Source: Candidatus Bipolaricaulota bacterium (GTDB lineage Bacteria > Bipolaricaulota > Bipolaricaulia > UBA7950 > UBA9294). Taken from it: 64,000 nucleotides of DNA. The position numbers and the translations under genes are program-made. The stretch spans positions 186,001 to 250,000 of the forward strand of contig JANQEA010000064.1 of NCBI GenBank assembly GCA_028278555.1, read 5' to 3'. The stretch's first letter is position 1, and every line of letters starts with the position of its first letter. This document shows positions 23,887-31,984 of the stretch, piece after piece. Below the pieces are notes generated by a model. That model saw only the letters and a program-made list of their open reading frames with translations. It did no database searches and was not told where the DNA came from.

Positions 23887-24793
23887 GCCTCTTCCCGACT
23901 CGAACGAACTCCTCCCCCGGTACCGTTCGATCGTGCCGGAATGGACCCGATTCGCCGCAGCGTGCGGACGCCCTCTTCCGACGGTCATCCGGACCAACAC
24001 GCTCCGGGCCACGCCCGAGGCCCTCCGCGAACGCCTCCTCCGGCAGGGCTACGCGGTCTCGTCAATTTCGTGGGATGGGACGCTGTTCGAGGTCGATCGC
24101 CCGATCGGAAGCACGATCGAACACTGGCTCGGCCTCTTCTACGTTCAGGAAGCCGTACAGACGCTCCCGGTGATTGCTCTCGATCCTCACCCCGATGAGG
24201 CAATCCTCGATCTCTGCGCCGCCCCTGGCGGGAAGACGACCCAGATCGCAGCGCAGATGGACGGCACCGGCCCCCTGATCGCCAACGAACCGAGCGGACG
24301 GCGACAGCAGGCGCTCCTCGCCAACGTCAATCGGCTCGGGCTCCTGAACGCCACGATCACCGCCTATCGCGGAGAAGCCTTCCCGTTGCGCGCCCGGTTC
24401 GATCGTGTTCTCGTCGACGCCCCCTGCTCAGCCGAGGGGACGGTGCGCAAGGAACCATCGCTCTGGCAGGGAGCATCGAACGGGACGATCGTCCGCCTCG
24501 CCCGACTTCAGAAGCGGCTGATCGTTCGAGCGTACGATCTCCTCCGTCCTGGGGGTGCTCTCGTCTACTCGACATGCACGTTCGCCCCGGAAGAGAATGA
24601 AGCAGTCGTCGCACATCTGCTCAGCATTCGTGACGCGCAGCTGATGCCGATTCGACTCCCTTTCGAAGCGTCGCCCGGTCTCGACGCGTGGGGAGAGGAG
24701 ATCTACCCGTCCGAACTGCGCGGCTGCGCACGCATCTATCCCCATCAGATCGACAGTGGAGGTGGCTTCGTTGCCCGAATCGAGCGGTCCTAA
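23873..24793 (+). CDS. RsmB/RsmF-type rRNA cytosine-C5 methyltransferase, catalytic part
   Basis: 306 residues. SAM-dependent m5C RNA methyltransferase of the NOL1/NOP2/Sun family. The SAM motif is DLCAAPGGKT (113-122). Both catalytic cysteines are present, Cys185 in DAPCSAEGT and Cys235 in YSTCTFAPEENE. The N-terminal RNA-binding part (PxVIRTNTL) is short. The protein ends soon after the fold and lacks the PUA-like C-terminal domain of RsmF; that domain is encoded on the next, overlapping ORF in another frame. The start is the ATG overlapping the phosphatase stop; an extra 75-residue extension of the frame is unsupported. Confidence 0.92.
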   Translation: MRSHRPLPDSNELLPRYRSIVPEWTRFAAACGRPLPTVIRTNTLRATPEALRERLLRQGYAVSSISWDGTLFEVDRPIGSTIEHWLGLFYVQEAVQTLPVIALDPHPDEAILDLCAAPGGKTTQIAAQMDGTGPLIANEPSGRRQQALLANVNRLGLLNATITAYRGEAFPLRARFDRVLVDAPCSAEGTVRKEPSLWQGASNGTIVRLARLQKRLIVRAYDLLRPGGALVYSTCTFAPEENEAVVAHLLSIRDAQLMPIRLPFEASPGLDAWGEEIYPSELRGCARIYPHQIDSGGGFVARIERS

Positions 24794-25244
24794 GCAATTG
24801 CATGAAGAACCTCAGCGCGTCCTCGCCGAGCGGTTCGGTGTCGACCGAGGGACGATCGAGGAACTAGCGTTCATCGATCGCCGTGACGAGATCTGGGCCT
24901 GCCGCTCGCTCCCTCCGGAAGGGATCGCCTCCGAGCGTCCCTCGGGACTTCGCGCCTTCCGTCGCCAAGCGGACGGTCTGAAGCCGACGAGCACGTTCCT
25001 CATCGCCCTTGGAGATCGGATCACCGCATCTCGGGCCGCTCTCGAACCGAGAGACCTCGAACGCGTCCTTCTCGGACAGCGGATCCCCGCCCCGGTCGGT
25101 CTGACCGACGGGTACGTCGCCCTCTGTTTCCGCGAGGACATCCTCGGCTGTGGAAAGGTCCGCAACGGCACGCTTCACGGACTGATTCCGACCGGGCGAC
25201 GCCGCGAACTCCTCGGCGCACTCGCCACCGATCCGCGCACCTGA
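24771..25244 (+). CDS. Stand-alone PUA-like domain, C-terminal half of a split RsmF-type methyltransferase
   Basis: 157 residues. The C-terminal part (GLTDGYVALCFREDILGCGKVRNGTLHGLIP) resembles the PUA-like RNA-binding domain found at the end of single-chain RsmF proteins. The region before it (PTSTFLIALGDRI and following) also matches the linker region there. Chosen start TTG 24771: GGAGGTG lies 6 nt upstream at 24758-24764, inside the methyltransferase gene, giving a 23-nt overlap in a different frame. The protein is therefore probably a separate subunit made by coupled translation. A sequencing frameshift joining both into one chain is the alternative. Confidence 0.7.
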   Translation: MPESSGPKQLHEEPQRVLAERFGVDRGTIEELAFIDRRDEIWACRSLPPEGIASERPSGLRAFRRQADGLKPTSTFLIALGDRITASRAALEPRDLERVLLGQRIPAPVGLTDGYVALCFREDILGCGKVRNGTLHGLIPTGRRRELLGALATDPRT

Positions 25245-25250
25245 ATTCGC

Positions 25251-25276
25251 GAATCTGTAATCCAGATCACAGATTC
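25251..25276. promoter_or_regulatory. Inverted repeat upstream of the VWA-RTX gene
   Basis: GAATCTGT-N10-ACAGATTC, perfect 8-bp arms. The left arm overlaps a 10-bp palindrome (ATTCGCGAAT, 25245-25254). It lies 18 nt upstream of a TAGAAT -10 (25294-25299). It could be an activator/repressor site or a terminator of the preceding genes. Confidence 0.45.
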
Positions 25277-25293
25277 CGACCCACCCGATCGGC

Positions 25294-25299
25294 TAGAAT
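25294..25299 (+). promoter_or_regulatory. -10 element of the VWA-RTX-PKD gene
   Basis: TAGAAT, 39 nt before the ATG, with no good -35. The strong AAGGAGG site at 25325-25331 follows. Confidence 0.4.
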
Positions 25300-25337
25300 C
25301 CCCCCGGAAGTTGGATTGATCGATAAGGAGGTACAGG

Positions 25338-27713
25338 ATGCGAACCCGAAGCTTGTTGCTTGCGGTGATTCTGCTTTGCTCTGTTGCCGTCGCCGCGAGC
25401 GCAGTCCCGGAAAATGTCGTATTCATCCTCGATGCGTCGAACAGCATGAACAAGCCGTTCGGTGACGAATCGAGGCTCGACGCCGCCAAGGGGGCGTTGA
25501 TCGAGTTGCTCGGCGTGGTCTCGGCCATCGAACGTGCCGGACTCTACGTTTACGGGCATCGAGTCGACAAAGAGAACGAAGTGGAGAGCTGCCAGGACAT
25601 CGAGGCGCTCTTCCCGATCCTCCCCGCGGACGCGGTGGAGAACGAACAGATCACCGAGACGATCCTCGCCCTCGAGGCGATGGGGAAGACACCGATCGCC
25701 GAAGCGCTGATCGCCGTCTCGAACGATCTACTCGCCTACGGCGGTGAAAGCGCGATCGTCCTGATCACCGATGGCGAGGAGACCTGTGGCGGCGACCCGC
25801 TCGTCGTGGCCGAGATGCTCGGCACGCTCGAACCCCCGGTCACGCTACACATCGTCGGGCTCGACATCGAAGCGGGCGTCCGCGACGTGCTGACCGCGAT
25901 CGCAGGCGCGACCGGCGGGAGCTATTACGGCGTCGGCGCGGCAGACGGATTGTTCGCAGCGCTGTACGAGGCGTCCGTCGCCGACCGAGACCTCGCGCCG
26001 GTCGAACCGCGAGACATGATTCCGTCGCAGTTTGCATGTCTCGGCGTCACCAACGTGATCTACGGAACCGATGGAGACGACATCATCTACGGAACCCCTG
26101 AGGGCGATCTGATCCTCGGCCTGGGCGGAGACGACTTCCTGATCGGTCTCGATGGGAACGACGTCCTGTGTGGTGGCCCGGGGAACGACATCCTCGAGGG
26201 CGGGAACGGCAACGACCTGCTCGATGGTGGGGCCGGAAACGACCTCATCTTCGGCGGCCCGGACAACGACAACGTTTGTGGCGGGCCTGGAAACGACTCG
26301 CTCGAGGGCGATCTTGGTGACGACGTGCTCGACGGCGGCGAAGGGATCGACGCCCTCCTCGGCGGTCACGGCAAGGACGTGCTCTACTCCGCCGATGCCG
26401 CGGACACCCTCCTCGAGGGACAGATCATCAGCGGATCGTTTGCCGGTTGTCCGGTCTGCGAGCAGTCTTGCCCGCCGATCGTCGAATGCCCGCCGGCTCC
26501 GGTCGAGCCTCCGTGCCCACCGACGCCCGCCTGTCCCGCTCCTGCGCCTCCGACGCCGGCCCCGGCGCCGGTCTGCCCGGCCCCTATCGTCAAGACGCTG
26601 AATGAGGGCGAGACGATCCAGCTGCACGGCACGGTCAGCGATGCGGACTGCAACATCGTTTCGTCCGCCTGGACGGCGACCGCGGGATCTTTCGATGATC
26701 CGATCTCGCTCCATCCGGTCTATACCGCGCCGATGCTCACCGGATGCGGTGACCTCGATGTCGAGGTCACCCTGACGGCCGTCGACAGCTGCGGCGCGTC
26801 GGCGAGCGACTCGTTCGTCCTTCGCATCCTGAACGTGAACCACATGCCGACCGCGGACGCCGGCGAGCCGATCTGCATCCCAGAGGGTACATCGGTCATC
26901 CTCGCAGCGACCGCCTCCGATCCGGATGCCGAAGGGTTGATGTACGAGTGGAGCGTCGAGGGGAGCCTCGGCTCGTTCGAGGATCCCTACGTGCTTCAGC
27001 CCGTCTTCGTCGCACCAATGATCAGCGCGTGCGACGGCGTCGACATCATCGCAACCCTCACCGTGACCGATCCGTGTGGAGCTGTCGTCTGTGACACGGT
27101 CCTCATTCACGTACAGCACGTCAACACGGCGCCGACGGTTGATCTCGGTCCGGACTTCGTCGTCGACGAGGGGATCGCCATCCAGTTGACGCCGGCGGTC
27201 GCGGACGCGGAGGGTGACGCCCTTCGCTACTACTGGACGACAACCGGCGGGGCGCTCAACGATCCGAGCGGGTCGTGCCCAACGTTTACCGTCCCGCTGA
27301 CCGACTGCTGCGCCGGTGAGTCGTTCGTCATCACGCTGACGGTCACCGATCCTTGCGGGCTCTCGTCGAGCGATTCGGTGACGGTTCACGTGAACGACGT
27401 CAACGCCGGCCCGACGGTCGATCTCGGCCCGGATCTGTGCATCCTCGAGTGCGACAGCGTTCTCCTGTCTCCGATCGTCAGCGATCCGAACGGAGACGCG
27501 CTGACTTACACGTGGTCGGCGACCGGCGGAATCCTCGGAGACCTGTGCTCCGCGGCAACGCTGTTCACCGCGCCGACCGTCACCGATTGCGACGGCATCG
27601 ACGTGATCGTCACGCTCACCGTGACCGATCCATGCGGACTGTCCGCGACCGACACGATCCTGATCCGCGTCGAGAACGTCAACCAGCCTCCGACCGTGCA
27701 GGCCGATCCGTAG
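25338..27713 (+). CDS. Secreted VWA-RTX-PKD surface protein
   Basis: 791 residues in four parts. A signal peptide (1-22) is followed by a VWA domain (about 26-215) with the MIDAS residues D32-S34-S36 and ITDGEETCGGDP. Next are RTX calcium-binding nonapeptide repeats at about 241-356 (GGxGNDxLxGG type, some with cysteines: DVLCGGPGND, DNVCGGPGND). A proline/cysteine-rich linker (378-417) leads into four PKD/REJ-like beta domains (about 420-790), joined by NVN-type linkers and each with a DPCG or DSCG motif. The repeats suggest calcium-dependent folding after export. No lipobox and no sorting signal seen. Probably adhesive; partner unknown. Confidence 0.88.
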   Translation: MRTRSLLLAVILLCSVAVAASAVPENVVFILDASNSMNKPFGDESRLDAAKGALIELLGVVSAIERAGLYVYGHRVDKENEVESCQDIEALFPILPADAVENEQITETILALEAMGKTPIAEALIAVSNDLLAYGGESAIVLITDGEETCGGDPLVVAEMLGTLEPPVTLHIVGLDIEAGVRDVLTAIAGATGGSYYGVGAADGLFAALYEASVADRDLAPVEPRDMIPSQFACLGVTNVIYGTDGDDIIYGTPEGDLILGLGGDDFLIGLDGNDVLCGGPGNDILEGGNGNDLLDGGAGNDLIFGGPDNDNVCGGPGNDSLEGDLGDDVLDGGEGIDALLGGHGKDVLYSADAADTLLEGQIISGSFAGCPVCEQSCPPIVECPPAPVEPPCPPTPACPAPAPPTPAPAPVCPAPIVKTLNEGETIQLHGTVSDADCNIVSSAWTATAGSFDDPISLHPVYTAPMLTGCGDLDVEVTLTAVDSCGASASDSFVLRILNVNHMPTADAGEPICIPEGTSVILAATASDPDAEGLMYEWSVEGSLGSFEDPYVLQPVFVAPMISACDGVDIIATLTVTDPCGAVVCDTVLIHVQHVNTAPTVDLGPDFVVDEGIAIQLTPAVADAEGDALRYYWTTTGGALNDPSGSCPTFTVPLTDCCAGESFVITLTVTDPCGLSSSDSVTVHVNDVNAGPTVDLGPDLCILECDSVLLSPIVSDPNGDALTYTWSATGGILGDLCSAATLFTAPTVTDCDGIDVIVTLTVTDPCGLSATDTILIRVENVNQPPTVQADP

Positions 27714-27725
27714 CCGATCGACCGA

Positions 27726-28280
27726 CTATCGATCGATCCGACCATCACGATCTGCTCCGTCCTCCAACAGGGCGGAGCAGATCACTTGTTCCGGACTGCA
27801 CTCCGTCGTCGGAAGCATCTCGAGAACGAGGTCGCCGATCGGATTTGCGTCGCCCAGCGCATGCGCAACATGGAGATGGAGGCACTTCAGCCGCTTCCGA
27901 TCGGCGATTCCTCCGATCCCCTTCACCAGTAGACTCTCCGACTGACCCCGTTCGTCGAGCGCTCGTCGGTCGTCCCCGGTCAACTGCGCGGCTCGCTGCT
28001 CGACATAGCGCCGGTGCGCCTCCTCCATCCCCCGTCCGAGGGCATCGTCAGCGGCGATCCGACGCTCGAGCCGCCCGACCCAGCCGTCGGCCTCGAGACG
28101 ATCGATCTCGCGGCACAGGTGCGGGCAGGTCAGCCAGTAGAGCGTCGGGAACGGTTCGCCGTCGATGAGGGGGCGAACTCGGACGACCTGTGGGTAGCCG
28201 TACGAGCAGCGGATCGGGATCCCGGTGACGCCGCGCGGCCGCCGCCCGATCTGGGCGGCGATTAAGTCAAGGTCACTCAC
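27726..28280 (-). CDS. DUF501 domain protein
   Basis: 184 residues. Recognised by the DUF501 core: RCSYGYPQVVRVRPLIDGEPFPTL, YWLTCPHL, then a late CLHLHVAHALGDANPIGD block with conserved His and Cys (C~131 and nearby). The function is unknown in the family, although in other bacteria it neighbours eno, ftsB and ppx. Here it ends a lipoate operon. GTG 28280 gives a GTGA overlap with the lplA-like stop and is preferred to ATG 28295. The 3' end contains a 14-bp hairpin that serves the opposite strand. Confidence 0.85.
   Translation of the reverse strand: MSDLDLIAAQIGRRPRGVTGIPIRCSYGYPQVVRVRPLIDGEPFPTLYWLTCPHLCREIDRLEADGWVGRLERRIAADDALGRGMEEAHRRYVEQRAAQLTGDDRRALDERGQSESLLVKGIGGIADRKRLKCLHLHVAHALGDANPIGDLVLEMLPTTECSPEQVICSALLEDGADRDGRIDR
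27749..27783 (+). terminator. Terminator hairpin of the VWA-RTX gene inside the DUF501 coding region
   Basis: GATCTGCTCCGTCC and GGGCGGAGCAGATC form a 14-bp stem (one G-U pair) with a 7-nt loop, 36 nt past the VWA-RTX stop. It also forms part of the last codons of DUF501 on the minus strand. ACTTGTT follows on the plus strand. Confidence 0.65.
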
Positions 28281-29020
28281 AGAGATTCGTTCCATTCGGG
28301 AACACCGTACTTGTCGAACACCAGCTCCTCGACGCGGCGCGTTTCATCCTCCACGAGCCGAGAGGGGAGAACCTCCACATCGAGCGCCTCCGACAGCGCC
28401 GGCACGATCGCTTCCACGATACGTTCTATCGGCACGTCGTGCCCGATCGCTTCGGTCAGCGAGATCGTCGCCCGCGGCCGCGACGGAACGTGCCGAGGAT
28501 GATAGCCGCCCCGCAGCGCGAGGAGGAGCCGATCGAGTCGGATGTCGATCGGGCCGATGAGGAGCGTCGTATGGTACAGCAGTGCCGCGCCGCGCCGCGC
28601 CTGCGCTGCACCGCCAACCTTCGCTCCACCGATCAGCAGGTCGTTCTGGTCGAACGAGATCGTTGAACAGTCGATTGCGAGAGCCTTCGAGATCGTCCGG
28701 CCAAAGAAGCGAAACGCGTCTGGGACCGATCCGAACCGCCGTCCGTCACGGAGGGCGACCGAGACGTTCAGATTCTTCGGATAGTGATAGACCGTCCCTC
28801 CTCCCGAGATCCGGCGGAGGATCGGAATCCGTTGACGCTCGGCGAAGCGCGCGTCGACCTCGTCAACGATCGACTGCGACCGGCCGACGATCGCCGCTCG
28901 GTCGTTCACCCAGAGGCGAAGTGTCTCCCGTCCGTCGGTGCGCGCCGCCTCGAGGAGCACCTCGTCCGTCGCCAACCCAACACGGGGATCGACCGGATCG
29001 AGTTCGATCAGGAGGCGCAT
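28277..29020 (-). CDS. Lipoate-protein ligase A-like protein
   Basis: 247 residues of the biotin/lipoate ligase fold. RRISGGGTVYH at 69-79 is the lipoyl-AMP loop, and GGAKVGGAAQARR (near 131-143) holds the conserved lysine. It starts 13 nt inside lipA. The family includes true LplA ligases (salvage of free lipoate), LipM-type octanoyltransferases and LipL amidotransferases. As lipB and lipA are in the same operon, salvage or amidotransfer would be an extra route. There is no C-terminal LplA accessory domain, so activation of free lipoate might need another protein. Confidence 0.88.
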   Translation of the reverse strand: MRLLIELDPVDPRVGLATDEVLLEAARTDGRETLRLWVNDRAAIVGRSQSIVDEVDARFAERQRIPILRRISGGGTVYHYPKNLNVSVALRDGRRFGSVPDAFRFFGRTISKALAIDCSTISFDQNDLLIGGAKVGGAAQARRGAALLYHTTLLIGPIDIRLDRLLLALRGGYHPRHVPSRPRATISLTEAIGHDVPIERIVEAIVPALSEALDVEVLPSRLVEDETRRVEELVFDKYGVPEWNESL

Positions 29021-29883
29021 GACTGCGTGAATGCGCTGAGCGCGTGATACGAGCTTCGGACGAGCGGACCACAGACGACCGCATCGAATCCGACCGCCTC
29101 GGCTACCGCCGCGATCTCGTCGAACTCTGCAGGCGGAAGATACCGTTCGACCGTGGCAGACCGCACGTTTGGTCGGAGGTACTGCCCGATCGTCACAACG
29201 TCGACGCCGGCGTCGCGAAGGTCGGCGAACGTTTCCCGGATCTCCGGGCGCGTCTCGCCCAATCCGACCATCAGACCGCTCTTCACCTTCCGGTCTCCGA
29301 TCCGGTCACTCAGGCCGGCGAGGACGCCGAGCGATTGCTCGTAGCCGGCGCGCCGATCCCGAAGGGCCGGCGTCAACCGTCGAACCGTCTCGACGTTGTG
29401 CGCGAAGACGTCCGCGTCAGTCGTCGCCAGACGGTCGAGTGCCGCCGGATCCCCACCGAAATCGGGAATCAGTACCTCGACGAGAATCCCGTCAACCCTC
29501 TCCTTCACCCGGTCGATGGCCTCGGCGAAGAGCCCTGCACCACCGTCCGGAAGATCGTCCCGATCGACCGACGTCAGGACGACGTAACGGAGACCGAGTT
29601 CATCGATCGCCGCCGCAAGCCGCTCCGGCTCGTCCCGGTCAATCGTCCCGCCCGGATCCCCGGTTGCCACGCCGCAGAATTGACAGGACCGCGTGCAGAC
29701 GTCTCCGAGGAGCATGAACGTCGCCGTCCGCGCCCCCCAGCACTCGACCGCATTCGGGCAGACCGCACCTTGGCAGACCGTCGCCAGCCGACGTCGCTTC
29801 AGAAGGTCCCGCATCGCCCGCATTCCGTCCGCCTCGGAGGGGCTCGGCGCGCGGACTCGGATCCACTCCGGGTGTCGGCTCAC
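29008..29883 (-). CDS. lipA: Lipoyl synthase
   Basis: 291 residues, a radical-SAM enzyme that inserts two sulfurs into a protein-bound octanoyl chain. Both iron-sulfur clusters are accounted for: the auxiliary cluster C37, C42, C48 (CQGAVCPNAVEC) with the C-terminal RSSYHA serine ligand at about 277, and the radical-SAM cluster C63, C67, C70 (CTRSCQFC). GTG 29883 overlaps the lipB stop as GTGA. The longest frame runs far upstream in lipB and is not used. Confidence 0.95.
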   Translation of the reverse strand: MSRHPEWIRVRAPSPSEADGMRAMRDLLKRRRLATVCQGAVCPNAVECWGARTATFMLLGDVCTRSCQFCGVATGDPGGTIDRDEPERLAAAIDELGLRYVVLTSVDRDDLPDGGAGLFAEAIDRVKERVDGILVEVLIPDFGGDPAALDRLATTDADVFAHNVETVRRLTPALRDRRAGYEQSLGVLAGLSDRIGDRKVKSGLMVGLGETRPEIRETFADLRDAGVDVVTIGQYLRPNVRSATVERYLPPAEFDEIAAVAEAVGFDAVVCGPLVRSSYHALSAFTQSCAS

Positions 29884-30578
29884 GGGCTCCCCCTGAGGAT
29901 CTCGGTCAGGCTCGACGGGTCGAGCGTCCATCCGAATCGCTCCGACAACCGGTCGAGAAGCAGATCGCGGACCGCATCGAGACCGATCGACCGGCCGAGG
30001 AGATCGCAAATCGAGACCGTCTCCACCGGAAGGCCGCACGGGCGGATCATCGCGAAGTGAGCCGGATTGACCGCCACGTTGAGCGCCAGGCCGTGCCGGG
30101 TCACCCACCCGCTGACGTAGACGCCGATCGACGCGATCTTCCGATCCTCGACCCAGACGCCCGGATACCCGTCCCTCGGTACGGCTTCGACGCCGAGGTC
30201 GGCGAGCGCTGCGATCATCGCCCCTTCGAGACCGCGGATGAACCCTTTCACGTCTCGCCCGTGGTCGCGCAGGTCGACGATCGGATAGACGACGAGCTGC
30301 CCCGGGCCGTGATAGGTGACGTCTCCACCACGCTCGACATCGTGCAGTTCGATCCCCTCTCGGCGCAGGTCGCCCCGTGATGCGAGAAGATGGTCGCGCG
30401 ACCCGCTCCGGCCGAAGGTGAAGACCGGGTTGTGCTCGACAGTGATCAGAAGATCCGGCGTCGCGCCCGACTTCCGGCAGGCGTGGAGAGTCCGCTGCAG
30501 ATCGAGCGTCCACCCGTAGTCCGAGCGTCCGAGTGAGAGGTGGAGCGCTGGTCTAGCCGAGCCGCTCGATCCGCCCAA
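29880..30578 (-). CDS. lipB: Octanoyl-[ACP]:protein octanoyltransferase
   Basis: 232 residues. LipB moves octanoyl from ACP to lipoyl domains, the first step of lipoate synthesis. The core RGGDVTYHGPGQLVVYP (near 83-99), the catalytic Lys in DRKIASIG and Cys in IRPCGLPVET are present. TTG 30578 is preferred because GAGGGGG lies 5 nt before it; GTG 30605 would add nine residues. It overlaps the 3' end of the lipoyl-domain gene by 26 nt. Confidence 0.93.
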   Translation of the reverse strand: MGGSSGSARPALHLSLGRSDYGWTLDLQRTLHACRKSGATPDLLITVEHNPVFTFGRSGSRDHLLASRGDLRREGIELHDVERGGDVTYHGPGQLVVYPIVDLRDHGRDVKGFIRGLEGAMIAALADLGVEAVPRDGYPGVWVEDRKIASIGVYVSGWVTRHGLALNVAVNPAHFAMIRPCGLPVETVSICDLLGRSIGLDAVRDLLLDRLSERFGWTLDPSSLTEILRGSP

Positions 30579-30801
30579 GGAGTCCCCCTCGCCCGATCGT
30601 CGCACCCTCGGCGGCGACGATCTCGATCAGGCGGCCGCCGATCGGAGCCGGAACGACGAACGTCGTCTTCTCCGTCTCGACCTCGACAAGGTCTTCGTCC
30701 AAACCGACCGTCAATCCCACATCTCGAAGCCATTGGACGATCCGCACCTCATCGACCTCACCGAGATCGGGAAGCCGGACGTCGATCGTGTTTGTCTCCA
30801 T
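30553..30801 (-). CDS. Stand-alone lipoyl domain protein
   Basis: 82 residues that are nothing but one E2-type lipoyl domain: DVRLPDLGE at 7-15, the modified Lys45 in ETEKTTF, and GGRLIEIVAAEGATIGRG in the second half. The E-K-T context matches 2-oxoacid dehydrogenase E2 domains rather than GcvH, which is longer. No catalytic acyltransferase domain or E3-binding domain follows. It is the first gene of the lipoate operon, so it is the natural substrate of LipB/LipA. A free swinging-arm carrier for a multi-subunit complex is inferred; the partner enzymes are not in the window. Confidence 0.88.
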   Translation of the reverse strand: METNTIDVRLPDLGEVDEVRIVQWLRDVGLTVGLDEDLVEVETEKTTFVVPAPIGGRLIEIVAAEGATIGRGGLLGRIERLG

Positions 30802-30848
30802 GTTCGCTCCGATCGCGGAGTCTAGCCGATCCCCGAGCACCCTTCACC

Positions 30849-30877
30849 TTGTGCCGTCCCGAACCGCAATCTATAGT
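30849..30877 (+). promoter_or_regulatory. Promoter of ychF-tsaC
   Basis: TTGTGC (30849-30854) and TATAGT (30872-30877), 17-nt spacer, with GGGAGGAGAG before the ATG at 30896. Confidence 0.5.
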
Positions 30878-30895
30878 AGATCCTCGGGAGGAGAG

Positions 30896-31984
30896 ATGGG
30901 ATTCACCTGTGGTCTGGTCGGTCTCCCGAACGCCGGGAAGTCGACGATCTTCAACGCACTCGCCAACGCCGGCGCTCGGGTCGAAAGCTATCCGTTCTGC
31001 ACAATCGAGGCGAACATCGGAACCGTCTCCGTTCCCGATCAACGGCTCGATCGCCTCGCAACGCTCTTTCCGGAGAAGGAGAAGATCCCGACTCACCTCG
31101 AGTTCATCGACATCGCCGGCCTCGTCGAACACGCGAGTGACGGCGAGGGAATGGGCAACCAATTCCTCGCCGAAATCCGCGCCGTTGACGCCGTCCTGCA
31201 CGTCGTCCGCTGCTTCGAGGATCCGAACGTCGCGCACGTCACCGGCACCGTCGATCCGGCACGCGACATCGGGATCGTCGAGACCGAGTTGCTGCTGAAG
31301 GACCACGAAACGCTCGGCCGTGTCGCCAAGCGTCTCCACCAGGAGGTGAAGGGAACCGATCGGAAGGCGCCGGCGCGTGCCGAAGCGTGGGATCATCTCC
31401 TCGACGCCGTCGCGGCTGGGCAACCGATCCGCTCGCTACCGGTCGATCACGCCATTGAAGACCTCCTCCGCGAGACCTCGCCGCTGACGGCCAAACCTTC
31501 GCTCTTCGTCGCCAACCTCGGGGATGCGGGTGACAACGCGTCCGCCGAAGCCGTCGTCCGAGCCGCCGAGGAGCGGGGAACCGAAGCAATCGCGATCCGT
31601 GGGCGCCTCGAGGCGGAGATCGCCGAGGTCGCCGGATCGCCGGAGGAGCGCGCGAACTACCTCCACGAGTACGGGCTCGAACGGACCGGCCTCGACGCCC
31701 TCGCCCGCGCCGGCTACCGCCTCCTCGATCTGGTGACGTTCTTCACGTTCGAAGGGCCGGAGGTTCGCGCCTGGACCGTGCCGCGTGGAACGACAGCGCC
31801 GGACGCGGGGGGGAAGATCCACTCCGATTTCGCCGAGCGCTTCGTCGTCGCCGAAGTGATGAACCTCGAAGATCTCCTCGAGGTCGGATCCGAGAAGGGT
31901 CTCCGCGATGCCGGGAAGCTCCATCGCTCCGGACACGACTACGTCGTCGCCGACGGCGACGTCATCCGGTTCGTCTGCGCATGA
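30896..31984 (+). CDS. ychF: Ribosome-associated GTPase/ATPase YchF
   Basis: 362 residues, the usual length of the Obg-family nucleotidase YchF/OLA1. P-loop GLPNAGKST at 9-17, DIAGLVEHASDGEGMGN switch region, and the C-terminal TGS domain with FTFEGPEVRAWTVPRGTTAPDA and GKIHSDFAERFVVAEVM. The guanine-specificity motif NKxD is replaced by NLGD, in line with the ATP preference known in the family. It overlaps tsaC by ATGA. Binds ribosomes and has been tied to stress and translation control. Confidence 0.95.
   Translation: MGFTCGLVGLPNAGKSTIFNALANAGARVESYPFCTIEANIGTVSVPDQRLDRLATLFPEKEKIPTHLEFIDIAGLVEHASDGEGMGNQFLAEIRAVDAVLHVVRCFEDPNVAHVTGTVDPARDIGIVETELLLKDHETLGRVAKRLHQEVKGTDRKAPARAEAWDHLLDAVAAGQPIRSLPVDHAIEDLLRETSPLTAKPSLFVANLGDAGDNASAEAVVRAAEERGTEAIAIRGRLEAEIAEVAGSPEERANYLHEYGLERTGLDALARAGYRLLDLVTFFTFEGPEVRAWTVPRGTTAPDAGGKIHSDFAERFVVAEVMNLEDLLEVGSEKGLRDAGKLHRSGHDYVVADGDVIRFVCA

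Noticed and set aside
26060..26410. Short-period DNA repeats resembling a repeat array
   Set aside because: These are the codons of RTX Gly-Asp-rich repeats; the units vary and stay in frame, so this is a protein repeat and not CRISPR or a satellite.
29883..30513. Long N-terminal extension of lipA
   Set aside because: It lies inside lipB in another frame, and the GTGA overlap at 29880-29883 gives a LipA of normal length.
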